Shown piece after piece: positions 1 through 5,911 of a stretch of 6,756 nucleotides of DNA. The DNA lies in NCBI GenBank assembly GCA_902468045.1, contig CABQXG010000071.1, positions 1-6,756 on the forward strand, given 5' to 3'. Made by a program: the position numbers and the translations under genes. The stretch's first letter is position 1. Each line of letters begins with the position of its first letter. This DNA comes from an uncultured Collinsella sp. Its GTDB lineage: Bacteria > Actinomycetota > Coriobacteriia > Coriobacteriales > Coriobacteriaceae. Below the pieces are notes generated by a model. That model saw only the letters and a program-made list of their open reading frames with translations. It was not told where the DNA came from and made no database searches.

Positions 1-1222
1 TGCGACCCTCGCGAACGGCGCGCAGGGCGCCCTCGTTGATGATATTGGCCAGGTCGGCGCCCGAGGCACCGGGCGTGGCGCGGGCAATCGCGGTCAGATC
101 GATCGGCGGCTCGGTCTTCACACTCTTGGCGTGGAGCTCGAGGATGTTCTTACGTCCGGTCAGATCGGGCAACTCGACGGGGATGCGGCGGTCAAAACGA
201 CCAGGGCGCAGCAGCGCCGGATCGAGGCTGTCGGGACGGTTGGTGGCAGCGAGGACAACGATACCCTTGTGGTTATCGAAGCCATCCATCTCGGTAAGCA
301 ACTGATTTAGTGTCTGCTCGCGCTCGTCGTTGCCGCTAAAGCCGCCGCCATCGCGCTTCTTACCGATGGTATCGATCTCATCGATAAAGACGATACACGG
401 GGCCTTTTCCTTGGCCTGCTTAAACAGATCACGCACCTTAGCAGCGCCGCGACCGACAAACATCTCAACGAACTCAGAGCCCGAAATGCTAAAGAACGGC
501 ACGCCCGCTTCGCCGGCAACAGCCTTGGCAAGCAGGGTCTTACCAGTACCCGGAGGGCCAACAAGGAGAGCACCGCGCGGCAGCTTGGCGCCGATCTCCT
601 CGTAGCGCTGCGGCTTCTCCAGAAAGTCGACGACCTCCTTGAGAGACTCCTTGGCCTCTTCCTGACCGGCGACGTCCTTAAAGGTCACGCCCACGTCCTT
701 GGAGGCGATCACGCGCGCGCCGGACTTACCCAGTCCGCCGCCGCCAAAACCGCCGCCGCCAAAGTTCATCGACGGGCCGTCATCGCCCATAGCCTTCTTC
801 ATGCGGCGGTTGAGCCACCAACCGATGAGGAAGAAAATCGCCATGGGAAGAATGAGTGTGAGCAGGTAGTAGGTCATCAAACCCGAGTTTTTATCGGGAA
901 CGACCGACTCCAGCGAAGCGCCAGACTCAAGCACGCGATCGGTAAAGCCCGCATCATTCGGCACACCGGTCGTCTTATAGGCGATGTTCTCGTCCTCGCC
1001 CTTCTTGGTGTAATAAATCGTATAGTCGTCGGTGTTGTACTCGACCTTTTCGACGCTCTTCTTGTCGAGCGCTTTGACAAACGTCGAGTAATCGGTCTCC
1101 GTAATCTGCTGCGTGTGACCGATGTTGGGGAACAGAACGGTCGAGAGCACGAGGTAGACGACGAAGGCGATGAGCACGTAGAGGATCATATTCCGTCTAC
1201 GCTTGTTGTCATCCATCTCCAT
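1..1222 (-). CDS. ftsH: ATP-dependent zinc metalloprotease FtsH (3' end missing)
   Basis: Membrane-anchored AAA+ protease that extracts and degrades membrane and short-lived cytoplasmic proteins as a hexamer. The 407 residues present show, in order: a charged N-terminus, a first membrane segment (about 12-31), an extracytoplasmic domain (32-115), a second membrane segment (116-137), a Gly-rich linker (155-164), Walker A GPPGTGKT (222-229), the pore loop FVGRG (255-259), Walker B IVFIDEID (277-284), and the second region of homology starting ATNRPD at 326 with arginine fingers near 339 and 342. The gene leaves the window before the HExxH zinc site and the M41 peptidase domain, so protease activity is inferred from the family. 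I chose the ATG at 1222 because GGAG lies 9 nt upstream. An in-frame ATG at 1237 directly follows a stop codon and has no Shine-Dalgarno, but it cannot be excluded. It is divergent from the adenosyltransferase gene. Identity is very secure. Confidence 0.97.
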   Translation of the reverse strand, partial: MEMDDNKRRRNMILYVLIAFVVYLVLSTVLFPNIGHTQQITETDYSTFVKALDKKSVEKVEYNTDDYTIYYTKKGEDENIAYKTTGVPNDAGFTDRVLESGASLESVVPDKNSGLMTYYLLTLILPMAIFFLIGWWLNRRMKKAMGDDGPSMNFGGGGFGGGGLGKSGARVIASKDVGVTFKDVAGQEEAKESLKEVVDFLEKPQRYEEIGAKLPRGALLVGPPGTGKTLLAKAVAGEAGVPFFSISGSEFVEMFVGRGAAKVRDLFKQAKEKAPCIVFIDEIDTIGKKRDGGGFSGNDEREQTLNQLLTEMDGFDNHKGIVVLAATNRPDSLDPALLRPGRFDRRIPVELPDLTGRKNILELHAKSVKTEPPIDLTAIARATPGASGADLANIINEGALRAVREGR

Positions 1223-1260
1223 CTGCTTGAACTCCATCTACTGGGGTTAATAATGCTTTC

Positions 1261-1266
1261 TAGAAT
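1261..1266 (+). promoter_or_regulatory. Possible -10 box for the adenosyltransferase gene
   Basis: TAGAAT matches the TATAAT consensus at 5 of 6 positions and lies 48 bp before the ATG at 1315. No convincing -35 hexamer is visible at 16-18 bp, so this is weak. The gap between the divergent ftsH and adenosyltransferase starts is under 100 bp and must hold both promoters. I could not pick out a good ftsH promoter. Confidence 0.25.
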
Positions 1267-1314
1267 ACCCAACCCGGACGGCGATAAACCGACGCCGGGC
1301 ACGAAAAGACAGAG

Positions 1315-1800
1315 ATGGCATCACTGGAAGTCGGCAAGGTTCAAATCTATGCGGGCGACGGCAAGGGCAAGACGACGGCTGCGCTGGGGCTCGCGCTGCG
1401 TGCCACGGGCTATGGACTTAACGTGCTCATGCTTCAGTTTGCCAAGAAGCTGCACTGCGCCGAACATGATGCAGCACCTCGTTTAGGGCTACGCATCGTA
1501 CAAGCCGACCGCGACACACCCGAGGCTTGCGCCGCGCAGATCATGGAGCTCGCATACGAGCAGATATCACAGGTCGACGTTCTGATTTTGGATGAACTCG
1601 GCGAGGCCATGCGCCGCGGCTTCGTGACGCGCGAGGATGTCGAAGCGCTGATCGCGATAAAGCCCGCCACCACGGAGCTCGTGCTCACCGGCCGGGGCCT
1701 GCTGCCCCTCGCGAACCTCGCCTACCTTGTCACCGAAATGCGCCCCATCAAACACTACTTCGACGAAGGACTCCTAGCCCGCCAAGGCATCGAATACTAG
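1315..1800 (+). CDS. cobO: Compact corrinoid adenosyltransferase, CobA/CobO/BtuR family
   Basis: The family transfers the adenosyl group of ATP to reduced cobalt of corrinoids to make adenosylcobalamin, in cytoplasmic B12 synthesis or salvage. The 161-residue protein shows an early P-loop (GDGKGKTT, 14-21), a Walker-B-like VLILDEL (89-95), and the family C-terminus: LTGRG (124-128), then LVTEMRPIKHYFDEG and a terminal GIEY. It is shorter than the roughly 196-residue enteric enzyme because it lacks the N-terminal extension. The segment between QFAKKL (41-46) and the Walker B is also shortened and contains no aromatic FxW motif, which in Salmonella CobA helps create four-coordinate Co(II). Family membership is secure and activity is likely, but the precise substrate is open. 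The start is the outermost possible one in this frame and puts the P-loop at the usual place. Its Shine-Dalgarno is poor. No other B12 gene is visible, so it may be a salvage enzyme. Confidence 0.88.
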   Translation: MASLEVGKVQIYAGDGKGKTTAALGLALRATGYGLNVLMLQFAKKLHCAEHDAAPRLGLRIVQADRDTPEACAAQIMELAYEQISQVDVLILDELGEAMRRGFVTREDVEALIAIKPATTELVLTGRGLLPLANLAYLVTEMRPIKHYFDEGLLARQGIEY

Positions 1801-1825
1801 CCATTGGGGACGTCCCGAATGGCTA
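1798..1825. terminator. Shared hairpin between convergent genes, holding both stop codons
   Basis: TAGCCATT (1798-1805) and AATGGCTA (1818-1825) are perfect inverted repeats. Between them GGGACGTCCC (1807-1816) is itself a perfect palindrome, leaving one G/G mismatch (1806/1817). The whole 28 bp is therefore almost a perfect dyad. Its left end is the stop codon of the plus-strand adenosyltransferase, and its right end is the stop codon of the minus-strand transporter. The position fits a bidirectional terminator, but no clear U-tract follows on either strand, so it may instead stabilise 3' ends or block read-through by stem formation. Confidence 0.55.
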
Positions 1826-3172
1826 GGCGGTGGCGCGGCCGAGCCAGTTGCCGCTGTGGTGGTAGATGGTAAACATCGTGGCCGTGATGAGCCAGGTGAC
1901 GGGGTAGACCAGCAGCAGGTGCTCAAGCGACGGATCGAACGGCATGATCGCAAACACCCAGATCACCCTGAGCACGACAGTGCCAAAAATCGTGAGCAGC
2001 ATGGGCTGCAAGCTCACGCCGGCACCGCGAATGGAGCCCGACGCGTTTTCGATAATCGAGAAGATCGCGTAGAACGGCGCGATGAAATGAAGAATCGTCG
2101 TGGTGTACGCCGAAATCGAAACATCGTCGACAAACAGACGCGACAACGGACCCGAGAACACCAGCAGCACGGCAGACAGGCCACCAATGAGCATAAACGA
2201 CAGCACGAGCGACGTATGGTAGCCCTTGCGCATGCGCTCATAGTTGCGCGCGCCAAAGTTCTGTGCCGAGAACGTGGTGATCGACACGCCGAGCGCCTCG
2301 GTAACCATCCAGACAATGCCATCTAAGCGGCCCGAAAGACCCCACGCCGTGGTGACATCGGCACCAAACGAGTTGACCGACACCTGAATCAAAACGTTGG
2401 AAATCGAATACGCAGCAGACTGAAAGCCAAGCGGCAGACCACACGAGATCATGCTCTTACAAATGCCAGGATCAATGCCGAGTTTGGACAGCGAAAGCCG
2501 CCACGCACCCGGTGCGTGCATCATGCGAATCACGATCATCATGGCGTTGGAGCAAATGGTCAGCGCCACCGCGATGCCGCAGCCCAGCGCCTCCATATGC
2601 AACACAGCGACAAAAATGATATCCAGCACCACGTTAACCAGGCAGCCAGAGGCAATGATCACGGCAGGCCCGCGCGTGTCGCCCACGGCGCGCAGCAGTG
2701 CCGTTCCCATATTGAGCAGCAGCGCTGCAACCATGGCGGCAAAATAACAACGAGCATAGGCCACGCCCTCGGCCAATAGTTCATGCGGCGTGTTCATAAG
2801 CACCAGCATGGGCTCAACGAACACTATGCCAAGAATCGAGAAAACGATACCGCCCACCAGCGCGAGCGTCATGGCTGTATGGACCGAACGACTCAGTCGC
2901 TCATCATCGTGCTGGCCAAAATACTGACCGGTAATGACCGCGCAGCCGGCGCCGACGCCAACGCAAAAGCCAATGCAGAGCTCGGTGAGCACCATCGTGG
3001 CTTGAATGCCACCCAGCGCGAGCTTGCCGCCAAACTGGCCAACGATATACGTACCGATAAGCGTGTAGGCCTGCTGAAAAAACGAACTAAAAAAGATGGG
3101 AACGCACAGCGACAGCAATTGCTGCCAAATGACTCCTTGCGTTACATCGATAGCCGTAGATTTCTTAGCCAC
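1823..3172 (-). CDS. MATE family efflux transporter
   Basis: Inner-membrane antiporter of the multidrug and toxic compound extrusion family, which exports drugs or metabolites in exchange for Na+ or H+. The 449-residue length and about 12 hydrophobic segments fit the family. The two halves are visibly related: GQYFGQHDDER (82-92) matches AQNFGARNYER (303-313), and LRAVGDTRGPA (160-170) matches IRGAGVSLQPM (381-391), each in the same place relative to its membrane bundle. I chose the GTG start at 3172 because GGGGAGGG lies just upstream, with 4 nt between GGAGG and GTG, and because it gives the usual short charged N-terminus (MAKKSTAIDVTQG). A TTG at 3205 in the same frame lacks a ribosome-binding site. 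The substrate cannot be read from sequence. It lies downstream of the RNA methyltransferase on the same strand but behind a possible terminator, and converges on the adenosyltransferase gene. Confidence 0.93.
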   Translation of the reverse strand: MAKKSTAIDVTQGVIWQQLLSLCVPIFFSSFFQQAYTLIGTYIVGQFGGKLALGGIQATMVLTELCIGFCVGVGAGCAVITGQYFGQHDDERLSRSVHTAMTLALVGGIVFSILGIVFVEPMLVLMNTPHELLAEGVAYARCYFAAMVAALLLNMGTALLRAVGDTRGPAVIIASGCLVNVVLDIIFVAVLHMEALGCGIAVALTICSNAMMIVIRMMHAPGAWRLSLSKLGIDPGICKSMISCGLPLGFQSAAYSISNVLIQVSVNSFGADVTTAWGLSGRLDGIVWMVTEALGVSITTFSAQNFGARNYERMRKGYHTSLVLSFMLIGGLSAVLLVFSGPLSRLFVDDVSISAYTTTILHFIAPFYAIFSIIENASGSIRGAGVSLQPMLLTIFGTVVLRVIWVFAIMPFDPSLEHLLLVYPVTWLITATMFTIYHHSGNWLGRATA

Positions 3173-3221
3173 ACGCCCTCCCCAAAAGCGTACGTCAACC
3201 GACAAAACAGTAATTAAAGAC

Positions 3222-3241
3222 CTAAGCTAATAGCAGCTTAG
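3222..3241 (-). terminator. Weak hairpin after the RNA methyltransferase gene
   Basis: CTAAGCT (3222-3228) and AGCTTAG (3235-3241) form a 7-bp perfect stem with a 6-nt loop. Read on the minus strand it is followed by GTCTTTAATTA, a broken U-rich stretch. It lies 56 bp after the methyltransferase stop codon and 49 bp before the MATE start. An intrinsic terminator of the upstream unit is plausible but the U-tract is poor. Confidence 0.35.
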
Positions 3242-3297
3242 CACCGACCGACGTCGACCGAAACACCCCGAGTCAGAGCCCGGTGCAAACTATCTGC

Positions 3298-4209
3298 CTA
3301 CTGATACAGCCCCGGCTGGTAGTGATACTCGTTGCTCACGTGCGGGCACAGCTGCCAAAAGGCGACGGCACTCGCCGCGGCCACGTTGAGCGAATCGACC
3401 CCGTGCGCCATCGGAATGCGCACGGCTCGGTCGCAGCCCGCGATAGTCTTGGCGCCCAGGCCGGCACCCTCGGTGCCCATAAAGATCGCCAGGCGATCAA
3501 CCTCCTGCAGCGCAGGATCGTCCAGCGAAACGGAGTCGTCCGTCAGCGCCATCGCAGCGCACGAAAAACCGGCTTCGTGCAGTGCCGCCAGGCCATCGTG
3601 CGGCCACACACGAGCCTCGCTGCCACGCGTCCACGGCACCTGAAACACCGTGCCCATGCTCACGCGGGCCGAGCGACGGTACAGCGGGTCGCAGCACGTC
3701 GGACTGACCAAAATACCGTCGACATTGAGCGCGGCGGCCGAGCGGAAAATCGCACCCACGTTCGTGTGGTCGACAATACCCTCGAGCACGCACACGCGCA
3801 CCGGGCGCTCCCCCGCCGCCTCGACGACGCCACCCAAGAACTCATCAACCGGAATCTGCCGCGGGCGACGAAACGCCGCGAGCGCACCGCGCGTCACGTT
3901 AAAGCCCGTCAGCTGCTCCATGAGTTCCATGGAAGCCACGAACACAGGAACCGGACCTGCGCCCTCGCGCACAACCAGGCGCTCAAACAGCGGCATCATC
4001 TGGTCGAGCCAGCGTTCGCCCAAAAGAAAGCTCACCGGCTCGTATCCGGCACGCACCGCGCGCTCAATAACCTTGGCACTCTCGGCGATAAAGATGCCCT
4101 TTTGCGGCTCTAGCACGCAGCGCAGCTCACGCTCGGTCAGTCGCACGTAGGCATCGAGCCGCTCGTCCTCGAGCGAATCAATTCGCAGAACCTCAACGGC
4201 ATCAGTCAT
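3298..4209 (-). CDS. TrmH/SpoU-family RNA 2'-O-methyltransferase
   Basis: SPOUT-superfamily enzyme expected to methylate the 2'-OH of a ribose in rRNA or tRNA using SAM, through a knotted C-terminal domain in a dimer. All three family motifs are present in the 303-residue protein: motif 1 DHTNVGAIFRSA (147-158) with the RNA-binding Asn and Arg, motif 2 FMGTEGAGLG (243-252), and motif 3 starting IPMAHGVDSLNV (265-276), which builds the SAM pocket. Residues 1 to about 110 form a smaller substrate-binding type domain containing FIAESAKVIERA. The exact RNA target cannot be told from sequence. I prefer the ATG at 4209 because the protein then begins MTDAVEVLRIDSLEDERLD, as homologues do, and AGG lies 5 nt upstream. 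An ATG at 4242 would add an unusual Cys-rich peptide (MCCKEGCGQAA) and has no Shine-Dalgarno. It is the next gene downstream of dfrA on the same strand. Confidence 0.92.
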   Translation of the reverse strand: MTDAVEVLRIDSLEDERLDAYVRLTERELRCVLEPQKGIFIAESAKVIERAVRAGYEPVSFLLGERWLDQMMPLFERLVVREGAGPVPVFVASMELMEQLTGFNVTRGALAAFRRPRQIPVDEFLGGVVEAAGERPVRVCVLEGIVDHTNVGAIFRSAAALNVDGILVSPTCCDPLYRRSARVSMGTVFQVPWTRGSEARVWPHDGLAALHEAGFSCAAMALTDDSVSLDDPALQEVDRLAIFMGTEGAGLGAKTIAGCDRAVRIPMAHGVDSLNVAAASAVAFWQLCPHVSNEYHYQPGLYQ

Positions 4210-4241
4210 AGCAGCCTGCCCGCACCCTTCTTTACAGCACA

Positions 4242-4250
4242 TCTATACCA
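4242..4250 (-). promoter_or_regulatory. Possible extended -10 for the methyltransferase gene
   Basis: On the minus strand TGGTATAGA resembles an extended -10 (TGnTATAAT). No clear -35 hexamer stands 17 bp upstream. If used, transcription would start just after the ATG at 4242, which would support the downstream start at 4209. Weak evidence. Confidence 0.25.
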
Positions 4251-4255
4251 AACGA

Positions 4256-4274
4256 GGCGACGCTAAGCGCCGCC
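4256..4274 (-). terminator. GC-rich hairpin after the thyA-dfrA operon
   Basis: GGCGACGC (4256-4263) and GCGCCGCC (4267-4274) form an 8-bp stem around a 3-nt loop. In minus-strand RNA the one imperfect position is a G-U wobble. In plus-strand RNA it would be an A-C mismatch, so the structure favours transcripts from dfrA. The stem is followed by UCGUUUGG, a short and imperfect U-rich stretch. It lies 45 bp past the dfrA stop codon. Confidence 0.5.
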
Positions 4275-4318
4275 CCATACATTCAATCAACCCGATAATA
4301 CCGTTCACGCCAGGCGAT

Positions 4319-4837
4319 TTACGCCTCAACGCGACGATACGTCACGAACTCATAATCGACACCCTCGTCGCCCTCGCCCGAGGCAATCGTGGCAACACCG
4401 CCACGCCACGCAATCTCCCACGCGGGATCGGCGTCCAAATCGGGAAAGTACGTGTCCACGGCATGAGTGCAATGGTTGTGCGTGACCTCGGCCTCGGCGC
4501 AATACGGCAAAAACTGCCGATACACCTCGCCGCCACCGATCACCCAGGCAACGGGCTCATCGGCAACCGCGGCGAGCGCCTCGTCGATGCTATGCACCAC
4601 GTCGACGCCCTCGACAGCAAAATCCTCGTCGCGGGTAAGCACGATATTGCGACGGTTCTTGAGTGGACGCCCACCGGGAAAACTCAGCAGCGTCTTGCGC
4701 CCCATGATGACCGGGCAGCCCTTGGTGCAGGCCACAAAATGGCGCATATCGGCGCGATTGGACACCACCATGTCGCCCTCGCAACCAATGCCCCAATCGT
4801 CACACACGGCGACGATAGCAGATAGCTTACACGTCAT
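4319..4837 (-). CDS. folA: Dihydrofolate reductase
   Basis: Reduces dihydrofolate to tetrahydrofolate with NADPH in the cytoplasm; target of trimethoprim. The 172 residues are the normal length. Visible family features are SAIVAV and IGCEGD near the N-terminus, the catalytic acid Asp30 (equivalent to Asp27 of the E. coli enzyme), the NADPH-binding VIMGRKT (43-49), NIVLTRD (64-70), VIGGGEVYRQF (99-109), and VTHNH followed by DTYFPDLD (118-135). Unusually, the normally conserved Pro-Trp of the M20 loop is Val24-Val25. I believe this is a subfamily trait in some anaerobic Gram-positives. The ATG at 4837 is preferred because AGGTGG lies 5 nt upstream and overlaps the thyA stop codon. A GTG at 4846, immediately after that stop, is the alternative. 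The 9-bp gap and the shared pathway make translational coupling with thyA likely. Confidence 0.95.
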   Translation of the reverse strand: MTCKLSAIVAVCDDWGIGCEGDMVVSNRADMRHFVACTKGCPVIMGRKTLLSFPGGRPLKNRRNIVLTRDEDFAVEGVDVVHSIDEALAAVADEPVAWVIGGGEVYRQFLPYCAEAEVTHNHCTHAVDTYFPDLDADPAWEIAWRGGVATIASGEGDEGVDYEFVTYRRVEA

Positions 4838-4846
4838 GAGCGCCAC

Positions 4847-5695
4847 CTACACCGCAATGGGAATGTTCTTGACCTGCGGGCCGTGCTCGTAGCCCTCCAC
4901 GATCAGGTCATCGGTCGTAAACGCGTAGAAATCATGCACGTCAGGGTTAAGCGTTACCTTAGGCGCCGCAAACTGCGGACGCTCGATAAGTTCGCGGACG
5001 ATATCAACATGACGGTCGTAAATGTGGGCATCGGCAATAACATGCAGCAGCTCACCGGGAATCATATCAACCGACTGCGCGACCATCATCAGCAAGATGG
5101 CGTACTGGCACACATTCCAGTTGTTCGCGGCCAAAATGTCCTGGCTGCGCTGGTTGAGAATCATGTTGAGCGTGGGCTTATCGTCCTGCGGGCGCTGCGT
5201 GACGTTATAGGTCACGCTATATGCGCACGGATACAGGTGCATCTCGGAAAGGTCGCTAAACACGTACGTGTTGGTCATGATGCGGCGACTGTACGGTGTG
5301 TGCTTAAGATCGTAGAGCACACGATCCATCTGGTCGAAATAGCCTTCGGCATAATGACTCTTCTGGCCAATCTGGTACCCGTAGGCCTTGCCGATGGAGC
5401 CGGTTTCGTCGGCCCACTCGTCCCAAATATGGCTGTTGAGGTCATGGACGTTATTTGACTTCTTTTGATAGATCCACAAGATCTCATCCATGGCAGACTT
5501 AAGCGCCGTGCGACGCAGGGTGAGCGCGTGGAACTCCTCGCGCAGGTCGTAGCGTGCCGTAACGCCAAAGTTTTTAATGGTATAGGCAGGGGTGCCGTCC
5601 TCCCACACCGGTCGGACCTTTTGTCCCTCGGTGGTGGTGCCATGGTCCAGAATATCGCGGCACATGGCTACAAACTGCTGATCAGCTTTGCTCAT
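4847..5695 (-). CDS. thyA: Thymidylate synthase (ThyA type)
   Basis: Methylates dUMP to dTMP with 5,10-methylene-tetrahydrofolate, releasing dihydrofolate, which the next gene product recycles. The 282-residue protein carries the folate-dependent fold signatures: DEILW (70-74), IWDEWAD (90-96), GSIGKAYGYQ (99-108), the nucleophile Cys157 in YPCAY, the phosphate-binding QRSQD (182-186), dUMP-binding Asn195 in WNVCQY, and HIYDRH (224-229). The residue after the nucleophile is Ala, where E. coli ThyA has His. I chose the ATG at 5695 because AGGAGG (5700-5705) precedes it by 4 nt. A TTG at 5782 would extend the protein with an unrelated 29-residue segment read through its own promoter. It is the first gene of the thyA-dfrA pair and is divergent from the DUF134-NifX gene. 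Its presence implies ThyA rather than ThyX for dTMP synthesis, though ThyX elsewhere in the genome cannot be excluded. Confidence 0.96.
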   Translation of the reverse strand: MSKADQQFVAMCRDILDHGTTTEGQKVRPVWEDGTPAYTIKNFGVTARYDLREEFHALTLRRTALKSAMDEILWIYQKKSNNVHDLNSHIWDEWADETGSIGKAYGYQIGQKSHYAEGYFDQMDRVLYDLKHTPYSRRIMTNTYVFSDLSEMHLYPCAYSVTYNVTQRPQDDKPTLNMILNQRSQDILAANNWNVCQYAILLMMVAQSVDMIPGELLHVIADAHIYDRHVDIVRELIERPQFAAPKVTLNPDVHDFYAFTTDDLIVEGYEHGPQVKNIPIAV

Positions 5696-5729
5696 TGACC
5701 CTCCTGTCAGTCGCCTATAAGCGAGATCC

Positions 5730-5735
5730 ATTGTA
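5730..5735 (-). promoter_or_regulatory. Candidate -10 box of the thyA-dfrA operon
   Basis: On the minus strand TACAAT matches TATAAT at 5 of 6 positions and would start transcription about 28 nt before the thyA ATG, just leaving room for the AGGAGG ribosome-binding site. The -35 is not clear: AATCCG sits at 17 bp spacing. An inverted repeat GTGTC/GACAC (5749-5753 and 5760-5764) overlaps the -35 position and could take a regulator. Confidence 0.4.
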
Positions 5736-5832
5736 GCCCAGGCACCCTGTGTCGGATTGGACACTTGGACGGGCACACGCAATGCACGGCAGCATGGCTC
5801 GCATTCGCAAGCGGAACACCTTTACCTTTTTC

Positions 5833-5844
5833 TGACATATGCCA
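5833..5844. promoter_or_regulatory. Upstream operator-like half of a palindrome pair
   Basis: TGACATATGCCA matches the perfect palindrome at 5886-5897 in 11 of 12 positions. It lies just upstream of the candidate -35 box of the DUF134-NifX gene. The two copies are 53 bp apart centre to centre, close to five helical turns, so bound proteins would face the same side of the DNA. Confidence 0.5.
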
Positions 5845-5849
5845 AGAAT

Positions 5850-5861
5850 ACCTTGCAAGGT
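5850..5861. promoter_or_regulatory. Perfect 12-bp palindrome over the -35 region
   Basis: ACCTTGCAAGGT reads the same on both strands and contains the candidate -35 hexamer TTGCAA. It differs in sequence from the TGACATATGTCA pair, so if it is an operator it would be for a second regulator. It may also be chance. Confidence 0.35.
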
Positions 5862-5880
5862 TCCGCTCGCGCGCTATTCT
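5853..5880 (+). promoter_or_regulatory. Candidate promoter of the DUF134-NifX gene
   Basis: TTGCAA (5853-5858), a 16-bp spacer and TATTCT (5875-5880) each match the sigma-70 consensus at 4 of 6 positions. Predicted transcription would begin near 5887, inside the palindrome at 5886-5897, and leave a leader of about 25 nt. A perfect TTGACA at 5885-5890 is too close to the start codon to act as a -35. Confidence 0.4.
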
Positions 5881-5885
5881 ATTGT

Positions 5886-5897
5886 TGACATATGTCA
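5886..5897. promoter_or_regulatory. Perfect palindromic operator at the predicted transcription start
   Basis: TGACATATGTCA is a perfect 12-bp dyad centred 20 bp before the ATG of the DUF134-NifX gene and overlaps the predicted start of transcription. This is a classic place for a repressor. The adjacent gene encodes a helix-turn-helix domain, so autoregulation is the simplest reading, but the binding protein is inferred. Confidence 0.5.
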
Positions 5898-5911
5898 GAT
5901 TTGGAGAGTGT

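Noticed and set aside
255..459. FtsH pore loop reading [11 protein letters not shown] rather than FVGVGASRVRD
   Set aside because: The aromatic pore residue is kept, and I believe this variant is common in Coriobacteriia and some Clostridia.
1238..1314. Cobalamin riboswitch upstream of the adenosyltransferase gene
   Set aside because: The gap is under 80 bp, far too short, and I see no B12-box-like segment, only weak short stems.
3283..4113. Long plus-strand open frame of 276 codons
   Set aside because: It is antisense to the RNA methyltransferase gene, whose three motifs are intact. Its own translation is Arg/His-rich and has no recognisable domain, which is typical of the complement of a GC-rich gene.
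4883..5458. Plus-strand open frame of 191 codons
   Set aside because: It lies opposite thyA, which has all its active-site motifs. No ribosome-binding site or domain supports it.
5696..5782. N-terminal extension of ThyA from a TTG codon
   Set aside because: It would run through the -10 box and the good AGGAGG ribosome-binding site, and its residues do not resemble ThyA.
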